DNA from: Spiroplasma sabaudiense Ar-1343
GTDB lineage: Bacteria; Bacillota_I; Bacilli_A; Mycoplasmatales; Mycoplasmataceae
NCBI RefSeq assembly: GCF_000565215.1
Contig: NZ_CP006934.1
Coordinates: 124,001 to 188,000, forward strand
Direction: 5' to 3'
Length of the DNA stretch: 64,000 nt
Shown here piece after piece: positions 1 to 11,704 of this stretch; within the stretch, counting starts at the first letter, position 1, and every line of letters starts with the position of its first letter. Both the position numbers and the translations under genes were made by a program. The notes below the pieces were generated by a model that searched no databases, had not been told where the DNA came from, and saw only the letters and a program-made list of their open reading frames with translations.

Positions 1-1088
1 CATTTGAATACGATAGTTTAATCTTGACATTTAATTTCTTTTTAGAATCATTTATTTTAGCATCGATTTTAATCACGGTTGCTATTCGATTCAATGAAGT
101 TCAACATCAAGGTTATCGCCAAATCGGATTAGTTTCAACTATTTTACTATTTATAATGCTAAAGTTCTTTTTGGGATTTATCGATTTTGCAATTTGAAAT
201 GAATTAACGTATTTTATTTATTTAATTTTTTATGCAATTACTTTGTTAATAAGTTATTCATCTCCAAAGTTTCGCGAAGCAAATTTACCGATGGTGATTG
301 GATTTTTACTTGCTGGTTACATTTCGTTTTCATGGGAAAATTCATATCCAATGATTTTTTTATTGTACTGCATTGTTTTTACATTACAAAGTACGCTATC
401 AAAAAATTACACAAAAGATATTATTAAGATTATTATGTTCCCCTTGATCAACTTAATCTTCTTCAACGTTCTTCAACGCCTTTATGTTCAGGCTGTAATT
501 TTCTCTGTAATTATATTAATTTTCTTCTTGGTTATTTACTTTATGACAAAAAATTATTCAAAAATTATAAAATTTGAAACCGCCTTCGATAATCATAATA
601 AGTTTTTTATGCTTTTTCTTCCGGTTGTTTTCTCAGCTATTTCATTAATTTTAATATTGTCATCAAATCAAAATTTGAAAGATATGTTTATAAATTATTT
701 AAGCTTTATATATAAATGAACAATTTTAGTTGAACTTCCAGCGGCTCGTGAGTGAATCGCATTAATCTCAACCATTTTACTAATTGTTTTATCACTAGTT
801 TGAATTTTTATCAGAAAAAGATTTGAACCAAGCCAAACAACAGCAATTATTGATTTAACAACGATTAGTTTTATAACTTTTTATAATCCTTTGGTTATTA
901 GATTTATTTCCGTGATTTATAGTGATTTTATTAATCTAAATGGATTCATCATGGCAGTTCTTTTTGTTGAATTAATAACTGTGGCACTCTACTCCTTAAC
1001 AAACCGTTTTGGAAAATACTTAGAAAACCGTACCATTAAAAACCGCCCCAAAGTTAGGTATAAACCAAACTTTATTGAAATTAATTAG
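1..1088 (+). CDS. Polytopic membrane protein, 5' end outside window
   Basis: The reading frame is open from base 3 to a TAG at 1086-1088, giving about 361 residues; the start lies upstream of the window. It reads through several TGA codons as Trp (for example near 198 and 717). The product is almost entirely hydrophobic, with roughly eight to ten predicted membrane helices separated by short basic loops, and it ends in a short basic tail rich in Arg, Lys and Asn. I do not recognise a family. It lies 11 bases before ligA, so the two could be co-transcribed. Function unknown. Confidence 0.75.
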
Positions 1089-1099
1089 AGGAAAATTAT

Positions 1100-3112
<2,013 letters not shown>

Positions 3113-3113
3113 A

Positions 3114-3413
3114 ATGGAAATGAAAAAAATTTCACCAAATTTAGTTAAAGAACTTGCAAATGATATTATGTTGGATATTTCAGATGATGAAGCTTTAGAT
3201 ATTTATAATACAGAAAGTAGTTTAAAGAAGAAATTTGCTAAAGTCTTAAAAATAAATACTGATAATGTTGAACCAATGTACTATCCGTTTGAAACTAATT
3301 TCATTGGAATGCGCGAGGATGAGGTAATGTCAACTAATAATCAAAAAGAAGTTTTGGCAAACGCTCCTTCAACTGAGGGTGACTTTATCACGATAGTGAA
3401 GGTGGTTAAATAA
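3114..3413 (+). CDS. gatC: Glutamyl-tRNA(Gln) amidotransferase subunit C
   Basis: GatC is the small subunit that holds the GatA amidase and the GatB kinase together in the enzyme converting Glu-tRNA(Gln) (and often Asp-tRNA(Asn)) to the amidated form. The 99-residue product is short and acidic, and typical in length. Sequence identity to GatC is weak by eye; the assignment rests mainly on position directly before gatA and gatB and on the closing section with many acidic residues around residues 60-90. It starts one base after ligA and its TAA overlaps the gatA ATG (TAATG), which suggests translational coupling. Confidence 0.88.
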   Translation: MEMKKISPNLVKELANDIMLDISDDEALDIYNTESSLKKKFAKVLKINTDNVEPMYYPFETNFIGMREDEVMSTNNQKEVLANAPSTEGDFITIVKVVK

Positions 3414-4885
3414 TGAAATACGAAAATTTGTCAATTGAACAGCTTCACGAACTTTTAAAGAATAAAAAATTCACAGTTACAGAATTAACTCAAGCAGTTT
3501 TAAAAAATGCCAAAAAATATAGTAATGAAAATTTTTTAGTGACTAGTTGTGATGAGTTAGCTTTAAAAAATGCTAAAAAACTGGATAATAATTTTGAATT
3601 AGATAACCTTTTGTTTGGAATTCCTTATATGATGAAAGATAATTTAGCAACTAAAGGAATTAAGACAACGGCTTCTTCAAAAATTCTTTCAAACTTTATA
3701 CCAACTTACAATGCAACTGTTTTTGATTCTTTAAATCAGGTGCAAAGCATAATGATCGGAAAAACAGCCCTTGATGAATTAGGGATGGGTGGGACTGGGC
3801 TGCTTGCAGCTACAGGAATAATTACTAATCCACGAAATTCAAAACATCAAGTTGGAGGAAGTTCAAGTGGAAGTGCTTGAGCTGTTGCCAAGGGAATTGT
3901 TCCATTTGCAACTGGAACTGATACTGGAGATTCAATCCGAAAACCAGCTAGTTATAACGGGATTGTTGGTTATAAACCAACTTATGGAGCGATCTCGCGT
4001 TTTGGATTGCTTCCATATGCTCCCAGTTTAGATCATGTTGGTTTTTTCACTCGCAATGTTAACGACATGGCAATTCTAGCGGATGCTTCAATTAGTCTAG
4101 ATTCAAAAGATTTAACAAGTATGCCAATCGCTGAAAAGGATTTTTTTAAAAACCTCAATAATTTTAATTCAAAAAATAAATTTGGATACATTATTGAAAT
4201 TCACGAAGCTTTACCCAAAGATTTAAAAACTGCTTACGACAATTTTTTCAAAAAACTTCGCGAAGCAGGAGTTAGTGTTGAGGGTGTTCACTTTAAAAAA
4301 GAATTATTGCAAACAATTCCTTCTGTTTATATGATGATTTCTTTTTCAGAAGCCGTCAGTCAAAGTTCCAACTTAAATGGAATTAATTTTACAAATCGCA
4401 TTGATGGTAAGGACTATGCTGAAATAATGACTAAAACTCGTAGTCAACTTTTTGGGCCAATTGTAAAACGTCGTTTTTTAGTTGGTAGTTTTCAATTAAA
4501 GCGCGAAAACCAAGAATTATTACTTGAAAAAGCTAAAAAAGTTCGCCGCTTAATTGCCCAAGAACTTAAGAAAATATATAATGAAATTGATATTCTTATT
4601 CTACCTCCAGCAATTGATGTGGCCCCAAAAATCGACACTAAAAAAATTCTTGACTTAGAGGATAATGCTGATGATGATCTTGAATTTATTAATGATATTT
4701 TAATTTTAGCCAACTTCAATGGAATGCCGTCTATCACCATTCCATTTATTGAAAAAAATAATTTACCAATTGGAATAAATTTTTCGTGTGCTCCTTTAAA
4801 GGATCAAAAACTTTTGCAAGCAGCAAAGTTTGTCGAAAATATTATTGGAATTAAAGATCGAATTGCAGGTGATAATCATGAATAA
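3413..4885 (+). CDS. gatA: Glutamyl-tRNA(Gln) amidotransferase subunit A
   Basis: GatA hydrolyses glutamine and delivers ammonia through a tunnel to GatB. The amidase-signature Ser-Ser-Lys triad can be seen: Lys in the MMKDNLA segment (about residue 78), the cis-Ser in GGSSSGSA (about 148-155) and the nucleophile in TGTDTGDSIRKPAS. In many bacteria the last motif reads DTGGSIR; here it is DTGDSIR, which I believe is common in Mollicutes. The 490-residue length is normal. The TGA at 3878 is Trp. It overlaps gatC by one base and gatB by eight bases, consistent with coupled translation of the complex. Confidence 0.97.
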
Positions 4886-6320
4886 TTTTGAAGTTGTTAT
4901 TGGTATAGAAAACCATGTCGAATTAAAGACCAAATCAAAAATGTTTTGTACAGGTCCTGTTGAATTTGGAGCAACTCCAAACACCAAGGTCAGCGAAGTT
5001 GATTTGGGTTATCCAGGAGCTTTGCCAACTGTCAATAAACAAGGGGTGAAACTGGCAATTTTAGCAGTTAATGCTTTAGGGATGGAATTAGATGATCTTT
5101 TAAGATTTGACCGCAAAAGTTATTTCTACCCAGATTTAGCTAAAGGATTTCAAATAACTCAGCAATTTCATCCAATTGGAAAAAATGGTAAAATCACAAT
5201 TACTTTGGAAAATGGCAGCGAAAAGATAATTTCAGTTGAGAGAATTCATATTGAAGAGGACACTGCCAAACAGACTCATAAGGGTAATTTAACCTATTTA
5301 GATTATAACCGTAGTGGAGTTGGTCTAATCGAAATTGTTAGCGACCCTGTTTTGAGAAGTGCAGATGAGGCTGTTGGTTATGTTGAAAAATTGAGGGAAA
5401 TTTTATTATTTTTAGGAATTAGTGATGTCAAAATGAACGAAGGTTCACTGCGATGTGATGTTAATATATCTTTGCGTCCTTTTGGCCATCCAAATTTTGG
5501 AACAAAAGTTGAAATTAAAAATTTAAATTCATTAAACAATGTTAAAAAAGCAATTGAATTTGAAATTAAACGTCAAAGCGCACTTTTATTAAGCGACCAA
5601 GAAGTAATTATGGAAACTCGCCGCTTTGATGAATCTTCGAATGAAACAGTTTCAATGAGAATTAAAACAGATGCTGTAGACTATCGCTATTTTAGAGAAC
5701 CAAATATTTTGCCGATTAAATTAGATAAAAATTGGGTGCTTGATGTCATTAAAAATTCACCAGAGTTACCTCAAATTAAACGTCGCAGATATTTAAATGA
5801 CTATTCTCTAAAAGAGGAGGAGGTTAATCAGCTTCTAGCTTCTTTGGAATTGACTAATTTCTTTGAAGTGACTCTTAAATATACTAATGAAGTAAACAAG
5901 GTTGTTAATTTACTTTTAGGAGATATTCAATCACATTTGAATAAAAATAACCTTGAAATTGGTGCTACCAAGCTGACCCCGCAGCTTTTAGGAACTTTAT
6001 TAGAACTTATAAGTCAGGGTGTCATTTCTTCAAAGCATAGCAAAACAATTTTACCTATTTTAATTGAAAATGGCAATTCTGTTGAAGAAATTATTGAAGC
6101 TCATGGATTAAAACAAATCTCAGATCCAATTCAAATTGACGGCTTATTGACTCCAATTTTTGAAGAAAACAAAGATTTGCTAGAGCAATTTGAGCAAAGA
6201 CCAGAAAGGGTCACAAAAACCATTATGGGACAGTTGATGAAGGAAACTGGAGGAAACGCTAATCCCGACGTTTCCCAAGAAATTATTTTAAAAAAAATTA
6301 AGGAATACAAAATTAAATAA
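4878..6320 (+). CDS. gatB: Glutamyl-tRNA(Gln) amidotransferase subunit B
   Basis: GatB phosphorylates the glutamyl group on tRNA and uses GatA-derived ammonia to form Gln-tRNA(Gln). The start ATG 4878 gives the classic N-terminus MNNFEVVIGIENHVELKT. An upstream ATG at 4830 in the same frame lies inside gatA and would add 16 non-family residues, so it is rejected. The cradle-domain motifs YPDLAKGFQITQ and CDVNISLRP are present. The YqeY-like C-terminal tRNA-binding domain ends in the family's GGNANP motif. Length 480 residues is usual. A strong terminator follows at 6331. Confidence 0.97.
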   Translation: MNNFEVVIGIENHVELKTKSKMFCTGPVEFGATPNTKVSEVDLGYPGALPTVNKQGVKLAILAVNALGMELDDLLRFDRKSYFYPDLAKGFQITQQFHPIGKNGKITITLENGSEKIISVERIHIEEDTAKQTHKGNLTYLDYNRSGVGLIEIVSDPVLRSADEAVGYVEKLREILLFLGISDVKMNEGSLRCDVNISLRPFGHPNFGTKVEIKNLNSLNNVKKAIEFEIKRQSALLLSDQEVIMETRRFDESSNETVSMRIKTDAVDYRYFREPNILPIKLDKNWVLDVIKNSPELPQIKRRRYLNDYSLKEEEVNQLLASLELTNFFEVTLKYTNEVNKVVNLLLGDIQSHLNKNNLEIGATKLTPQLLGTLLELISQGVISSKHSKTILPILIENGNSVEEIIEAHGLKQISDPIQIDGLLTPIFEENKDLLEQFEQRPERVTKTIMGQLMKETGGNANPDVSQEIILKKIKEYKIK

Positions 6321-6330
6321 TATTAAAATT

Positions 6331-6362
6331 AAAACCTGTTGAATTGCTTCAACAGGTTTTTT
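6331..6362. terminator. Bidirectional terminator between gatB and ktrA
   Basis: A 13-base perfect stem (AAAACCTGTTGAA at 6331-6343, complement at 6348-6360) with a TTGC loop is flanked by an A run and a T run. It lies between the convergent ends of gatB and ktrA and can serve both strands. Confidence 0.85.
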
Positions 6363-6383
6363 AGTGAATAGTTCATTAATTTA

Positions 6384-7079
6384 TTAGTTTTCTACTTCGT
6401 CGTCACCTTTAATTTTTAAAATTAAATCATTTACTGCTGTTATTCTCGCAAATAAAACGACCTGGTCATCTTTTTTCAAAATAGTTTTTTCATCTGGAAG
6501 GATTACTTTTCCTCCGCGCTTAATTTGAATTATATTTCAATTGTTATTTGCTGTTAGGTGTGACTCTTGAATGCTCTTATCAATCACTCCAGGATCGCTA
6601 ACAATAATTGTTGTTGAAATAAAGTCATCATCGATTGACTGAACATCAATATCAATATCAAATAACGAACGAGTTGCAACCATTTTTCCTGAAATAATAT
6701 CGGGAATAATAACCTGGTTTTCATCCAATCCTAAAGCCAATAAAATTCGCTTGTGACGTAAATCGTTTGCCTTGGCAATAATGTTGCCGATTCCTAAATC
6801 CAAAAGATTTAAAACGGTAATTATTGAAACCTCCATGTTGGAACCAAATGCAACGATAACCCCATCAAACTGCTTAATTCCTGCTTTCTCTAGAGAGGTC
6901 TTATTTGTTGCATCCAAAACGATACCCTCTGCTGTGGCCATCCCTGCTAAATGAGCATTTAACTTATGTTCGTCAAAGTCATAAACAACAACTGATTGTT
7001 TTTTATCTTCTAGGGTTTTGGTAACAGCCATCCCAAAGTTATTGGCCCCAATTACTGCAAAGCTTTTTTTCCTAGCCAT
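6384..7079 (-). CDS. ktrA: Potassium uptake regulatory subunit KtrA (TrkA family)
   Basis: KtrA is the cytoplasmic octameric RCK ring that gates the KtrB potassium channel in response to nucleotides. The 231-residue product has an N-terminal Rossmann (TrkA-N) domain beginning FAVIGANNFGMAV, a slightly altered GxGxxG loop, followed by a beta-strand ending in the acidic YDFDEH. A C-terminal TrkA-C domain spans about residues 145-225. The TGA at 6534-6536 is Trp, so the product is about 50 residues longer than a standard-code reading suggests. A strong site GGAGAGGTGG precedes the ATG. It is transcribed divergently from ktrB. Confidence 0.92.
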
Positions 7080-7105
7080 TAATTATTTCCACCTCTCCAT
7101 TACTT

Positions 7106-7146
7106 TTATTATTATACAACCAAAGCAGATTATTGTATAATAATAA
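7106..7146. promoter_or_regulatory. Divergent ktrA/ktrB promoter with perfect inverted repeat
   Basis: The 92-base gap between the two starts contains a perfect 14-base inverted repeat (TTATTATTATACAA at 7106-7119, its complement at 7133-7146) around a 13-base spacer. Each arm contains a TATAAT -10 hexamer pointing outward (7111-7116 minus, 7136-7141 plus). The arms may be mirrored promoters, a binding site for a dimeric regulator, or both. Confidence 0.6.
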
Positions 7147-7171
7147 TTAGTGAATAAAGAAGGTGATTTGA

Positions 7172-8908
7172 TTGTTTTTGCTATTAGAAGGCCAAGAAAA
7201 CGGCAAATTTATTAAAAAAAACGAATCAGATGAAAATCCAGGGCTCTCCCTTAAGGAAAAACGCCGCCGCCATAAAGAATTGAAGAAAGAACGTCTTGAA
7301 GAGCGCCGCCGAAAATTCAAAGAAGAAGGCCAAGAACGTAAGAGTTTCATAACTAAATTCAAAAATTGATGACCTTTAAGTAAAGTCTCGGGAAAAATTT
7401 TGCTAATCTATTTTTTGACAGTTTTAGTTGGGGGACTGCTTTTAGCTATCCCTGGAGTTATCTTAAATAGCCAATTTCATTGGGATTTTTTGACAGGAAT
7501 ATTTACAGCGAGTTCAGCATTTTCTGATACAGGGATTTCAATTTCCAATGCTGCTGCGGACTACTCATTTTGAGGACAATTGCTAATTTTAATAATGATT
7601 CAAATCGGGGGAATTGGAATCCTTACCTTTAAAATTGTACTATTAATTTCATTAGGTAAAAAAGTCTCAATAAACGATCAATCTGTGGCTCAAAGTGAGC
7701 GAGGCAGTTCACAATTTTCCAGTACAGTTGAAATGATTAAAGATGGTTTTATCTTTTTAACTTTTGTTGAAATTATCGGTATGGTGATGCTCTTTTTTGG
7801 GTTTTATTTTACACCCTTAACTTTTGAAAATTATAATTCAATCTATAAAGATAATTTCAGTTATCAGTATGTTGATGTTTATCATGACTTTGGAGGTTCG
7901 CTTTGAGCTGCTATATTCCATTCGATCAGTGCTGTTAATAATGCTGGTTTTGATATAATCTCTGGTTCTTCTTTGCAACCCTATAATCTTTCAGATAACC
8001 AAGGTTACTTAATTCAGTCTGTGTTTTTAGTTCAATGGGTCATTGGGGGGCTGGGGTACCCAACTTTCCACGATATTAAACAAAAAATTAAAGCCCGCCG
8101 TACTGGTCAAGTTGTAAAGTGATCGCTATTCACAAAACTAAATTTTACTGTTTATTTAACACTATTTTTAGTAGGGCCATTATTGGTTTTTTTATCAGAA
8201 TTATCACAGGGAAAAGATAGCTACATTTTAAATTACTATAACGTCACAAGAGATGAAACGTTTTATGATGTAATCCTATCTTATGAATATATTGATATTG
8301 GTCCAAAACCGGTTGGCCAGGCATTTATGGATATTTTCTTTAACGTCACAAGTTCACGAAATGCCGGATTTACAACTGTTGATATTAACCAGTTTAATGC
8401 CGGATCAAAATTGATAATGTCGGTTTGAATGTTTATTGGATCAGCACCTTCTTCAACGGCAGGAGGAATTAGAACCACAACATTTGCAATTGTAATTTTA
8501 ACGATCATTTCAATTATGCGAAATCGCCGCTCGGTTGTGGCCTTTCGTAAGAAAATTCCAGAAGAAACCGTTCGCCGAAGCCTAGCGGTCGCTTTTGTTG
8601 GGGTCATGGTTATTGTTGGGGCAACCGCAATTATATATATTGACAGTAATAAAGTTTTGGCTAATCGAACTAATGGAGACAAAACTATCATTGAACTTAT
8701 TACACTAATTTGTTCAGCGTTTGGAACCGTGGGGTTAAACCCCTTTACAACTGGACAAATGATTGGATTGGGAGCTTTTTCAAAAATCACACTAATATTT
8801 ATTATGTTCATTGGTCAATTGGGGATTTCCAATACTTTGTTAGCATTTATTAAACCAAATAATAAAAAAAGTTATGAATTTTTAGAAGAAGAAGTTGTAA
8901 TTGGTTAG
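7172..8908 (+). CDS. ktrB: Potassium channel subunit KtrB (TrkH/KtrB family)
   Basis: KtrB is the membrane pore that imports K+ (often Na+-coupled) and is gated by KtrA. Four M1-P-M2 repeats are visible through their filter glycines: SAFSDTGIS, SAVNNAGFD, TSSRNAGFT and CSAFGTVGLN. The M2C gate region reads GSAPSSTAGGIRT, typical of KtrB. The TTG start at 7172 is chosen because AAGGTGA lies six bases upstream and no ATG fits. The product is 578 residues against about 450 in the family; the excess is mostly a very basic N-terminal extension (residues 1-70) rich in Arg, Lys and Glu. TGA at 7367, 7571, 7904, 8120 and 8426 are Trp. folD follows 11 bases later. Confidence 0.93.
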
Positions 8909-8919
8909 GAGTTGAAAAT

Positions 8920-9768
8920 ATGAAATTATTAGACGGAAAAGCTTTGGCAGCAAAACGATCAGCAATAATTAAGGCAGAAATTAGCCAGTATCAAAGTTAT
9001 CGCAAACCAAAACTAACGGTTATTTTAGTTGGCAATGATAGTGCAAGTGAAATTTATGTTCAACACAAACAGCGAGCTTGCGAAAAGGTGGGAATTATTT
9101 TTGAGCTAGTGAGATTCCAAGAACAGTGCGAACCACAATCAGTTCTAAAAGAAATTGAGTCTTTAAATGAAAACCCGACAGTTGACGGAATTTTAATTCA
9201 GTTACCTTTACCCCAAAAATGAAAACAAGAAGATTTCTTGCAAGCAGTAATTCCTAGTAAAGACGTTGATGGATTCCATTACATAAATCAAGGAAAATTA
9301 TATCAAGGCAATGAAAAATTTACCCCCTGCACACCTCAGGGAATTATTGAACTGTTGAGTGAATATCAGATTAATTTAGTTTCAAAAAAAGTAGCAGTTA
9401 TTGGAACTTCTAATATTGTTGGTAAACCTTTGGTGGGAATGTTAATTAATCGTGGGGCGACTGTTTTTGCTTGTAATAAAAATACTAAGAACATTGCAGA
9501 ATTGACAAGGATTGCAGATATTGTTATTTCAGCAACAGGATCTCAATTTTTAATTACTAAAAATATGCTTAAAAAAGATGTTATAGTAGTAGATGTAGGC
9601 ATAATAAGAGATCCTATAACTAACAAGCTTGTTGGAGATGTAGATTTTGAGTCTGTTAAAGATATCGTCTCATTTATCACTCCGGTACCTGGGGGAGTGG
9701 GTCCAATGACGGTTGAAATTCTTTTAGAAAATACTCTAAAAGCCTATAAAAAAACCATAAAATTATAA
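8920..9768 (+). CDS. folD: Methylenetetrahydrofolate dehydrogenase/cyclohydrolase FolD
   Basis: FolD interconverts 5,10-methylene-, methenyl- and 10-formyl-tetrahydrofolate, supplying formyl groups for initiator tRNA and one-carbon units for thymidylate. The 282-residue length is typical. The catalytic Tyr and Lys lie in SEIYVQHKQRACEKVGI, and the C-terminal signature PVPGGVGPMTVE is complete. The dinucleotide loop reads VIGTSNIVGKP; most homologues have GRS, so the Arg thought to contact the NADP phosphate is replaced by Thr. The TGA at 9220 is Trp. The start ATG is preceded by TTAGGAGT. Confidence 0.95.
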
Positions 9769-9841
9769 AAATTTAATATTTTTTTTGATAAAAAACTTGT
9801 TTTTATATCTTTGTTTTGATATTATAAATAAGGTTCTTTAT

Positions 9842-9917
9842 GGCTTTTTAGCTCAGTTGGTAGAGCAACCGGCTGTTAACCGGTTTGTCACAGGTTCGAG
9901 TCCTGTAAAAGCCGCCA
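9842..9917 (+). tRNA. tRNA-Asn (GTT)
   Basis: A 76-base cloverleaf with acceptor GGCTTTT/AAAAGCC, encoded CCA, and anticodon loop CTGTTAA (anticodon GTT). It is first of a four-tRNA run. Confidence 0.96.
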
Positions 9918-9937
9918 TTATCAATTTTATTATTTTT

Positions 9938-10013
9938 GGCCCGTTGGTGAAGCGGTTAACACACACGGTTTTCATCCGTGGACACACGAGTTCGAACCTC
10001 GTACGGGCTACCA
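9938..10013 (+). tRNA. tRNA-Glu (TTC)
   Basis: A 76-base cloverleaf with acceptor GGCCCGT/ACGGGCT including one G-U pair, encoded CCA, and loop TTTTCAT (anticodon TTC). With GatCAB present, a GluRS product could also supply Gln-tRNA. Confidence 0.95.
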
Positions 10014-10028
10014 TTTATTATTTTTTGT

Positions 10029-10104
10029 GGAGTGCTAGCTCAGTTGGGAGAGCTCCTGCCTTACAAGCAGGCGGTCGGCGGTTCGAGCCCGTCGCACTCC
10101 ACCA
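10029..10104 (+). tRNA. tRNA-Val (TAC)
   Basis: A 76-base cloverleaf with acceptor GGAGTGC/GCACTCC, encoded CCA, and loop CTTACAA (anticodon TAC). Confidence 0.96.
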
Positions 10105-10122
10105 TTTTTTTTATTTTTTTTC

Positions 10123-10198
10123 GCTGATGTGGCTCAATTGGCAGAGCAACTGACTTGTAATCAGTAGGTTGTAGGTTCAAGTCCTATCATCAGCACCA
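10123..10198 (+). tRNA. tRNA-Thr (TGT)
   Basis: A 76-base cloverleaf with acceptor GCTGATG/CATCAGC, encoded CCA, and loop CTTGTAA (anticodon TGT). This is a possible ligand of the thrS T-box at 54.5-54.7 kb. Confidence 0.96.
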
Positions 10199-10214
10199 TT
10201 AATCTGTATAAAAT

Positions 10215-10247
10215 AAACACACTTACTCAAAGTAAGTGTGTTTTTTT
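10215..10247 (+). terminator. Terminator after tRNA run
   Basis: A 13-base perfect stem (AAACACACTTACT at 10215-10227) with a CAA loop is followed by seven T residues. It ends the tRNA-Asn/Glu/Val/Thr transcript. Confidence 0.85.
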
Positions 10248-10281
10248 GATAAAATACAAATATAGAAGAGAAGTGAAAAAA

Positions 10282-11346
10282 GTGTCGTACCCTTTAATCG
10301 AAATTGATCTAGAAAAGATTCAAAAAAATATTCGAGCGCTCGCTAGCAAGTGCGAGTCAAAAAATTTGGATTTGGTTGTTGTGCAAAAACTATTATCTGG
10401 GAGCAAGGAAATGGCAGAATTTTTGGTTGAGAACGGTATTAAAACAATCGCTGACTCAAGAATATTAAATCTAACCAATTTTCAACACTTAAAAGTTCAA
10501 AAAATGCTATTAAGACTGCCAATGCTAAGTGAAATCGATGAAGTAGCAAGACTTTGTGATATTGTTTTAATTAGTGAAATGAAGACAATTTTGGCGCTAA
10601 ATGCAGCAGCTCAAAAGGCAAAGCGCCACATTAAACTAATTCTAATGATTGAAACTGGGGATATTCGCGAAGGTTTACTGGATAAGGATAAAATTATTGC
10701 AGCGGCTTTAGAAATTAATAAATGTGAGTTTCTAACTTTGGAAGGATTGGGCACTAATTTCGCTTGCTATGGGGCAACAAAACCAACGGTTGAAAAATTG
10801 CAAAAACTGGCAGCTCTCAAAAATGAACTAGAGCAAATAACCAAAAAATCCATTCCTGTAATCAGTGGGGGAAGCTCAACTCATTTGACCATTTGGGACG
10901 AAAAAAATATCCCAAGCGAAATAAACCAAATTCGAGTAGGATCTGCAATTTTAATGGGCATCGGACTAAACGATGAACCAATTTCATGACTCAAGAATAA
11001 CACTATAAAACTTAAAGCTGAGATAATTGAAATTCAAGATAAACCAAGCGCCTCTTGGGGACCAAGAGCTTTAGATGCTTTTGCCAGAGAAGTAAATTTT
11101 CAAGATAGGGGAATCCGCAAAAAAGCAATAATTGCTTTGGGTCGTCAAGACTGCCCAAGTGAAGAGTTGGTACCTCTTGATTCTAAAATTGAGGTTTTGG
11201 GAGGCAGCAGTGATCACACAATTTTAGATTTAACAGACAGTCCCATTGACTATCAAGTTGGAGACATTATTGAATTTTACCCGACTTATTTGGGAAACCT
11301 TTGTCTAACAACTAGCAAATATGTTAGCGTTGTGTATAAAAAATAA
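10282..11346 (+). CDS. Alanine/ornithine racemase family PLP enzyme
   Basis: This is a fold-III PLP-dependent racemase related to clostridial ornithine racemase. The PLP Lys is likely that in LVVVQKLLSGS near residue 37, followed by ADSRILNL, KMLLRLPMLSEIDEV, MIETGDIREG, GLGTNFACYG and ISGGSSTH, all of which match the alanine/ornithine racemase pattern rather than classical Alr. Length is 354 residues. The GTG start at 10282 is preceded by GAGAAGTG; another GTG at 10273 is possible. The true substrate cannot be told from sequence. A wall-less cell has no peptidoglycan use for D-Ala, so the role is open. The TGA at 10987 is Trp. Confidence 0.82.
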
Positions 11347-11390
11347 AATACTAAACTTAATAAGATTATAAAAAAACCTAAAATATATTG

Positions 11391-11421
11391 AATATCACTT
11401 ATTAAAGTGATATTATTTTAT
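11391..11421 (+). terminator. Probable terminator after racemase gene
   Basis: A 10-base stem (AATATCACTT at 11391-11400, complement 11405-11414) with loop ATTA is followed by ATTTTATT. The T tract is weak. Confidence 0.55.
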
Positions 11422-11443
11422 TGTTTGCTTTAAGCAACAATTT

Positions 11444-11519
<76 letters not shown>

Positions 11520-11522
11520 TCT

Positions 11523-11608
11523 TCCGGAATTGGCGGAATTGGCAGACGCACCAGACTTAGGATCTGGCGTGGTAACACGTGGGGGTTCAAGTCCCTTATT
11601 CCGGACCA
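11523..11608 (+). tRNA. tRNA-Leu (TAG)
   Basis: An 86-base class II tRNA with acceptor TCCGGAA/TTCCGGA, a long variable arm, encoded CCA, and loop CTTAGGA (anticodon TAG). It starts three bases after tRNA-Lys, so the two are co-transcribed. Confidence 0.95.
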
Positions 11609-11632
11609 AAATGAATAAAAATCCTAAGAAGG

Positions 11633-11667
11633 AAAAAACACAAATTTTTAATTTGTGTTTTTTTATT
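11633..11667 (+). terminator. Terminator after tRNA-Lys/Leu
   Basis: A 13-base stem (AAAAAACACAAAT at 11633-11645 with its complement at 11651-11663) is followed by a T-rich tail. Confidence 0.8.
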
Positions 11668-11676
11668 TTTAAATCT

Positions 11677-11685
11677 TGCTATAAT
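11677..11685 (+). promoter_or_regulatory. Extended -10 promoter
   Basis: TGCTATAAT (TATAAT at 11680-11685) is an extended -10 element. The expected start of transcription is only a few bases before the AGGAGG of the next gene, implying a very short leader. Confidence 0.6.
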
Positions 11686-11704
11686 AAATCGGTAGGAGGT
11701 CATT

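Noticed and set aside
4830-4877. Upstream start for gatB
   Set aside because: The extra 16 residues lie within gatA and are not family-like; ATG 4878 has the expected N-terminus.
8281-8811. 176-codon frame on the minus strand inside ktrB
   Set aside because: It is antisense to a well-supported channel gene and its composition mirrors the hydrophobic sense strand; no ribosome site or homology.
9785-10153. 122-codon plus-strand frame across four tRNA genes
   Set aside because: It runs through complete cloverleaf tRNAs; similar frames at 22620-22901 and 23142-23468 were rejected for the same reason.
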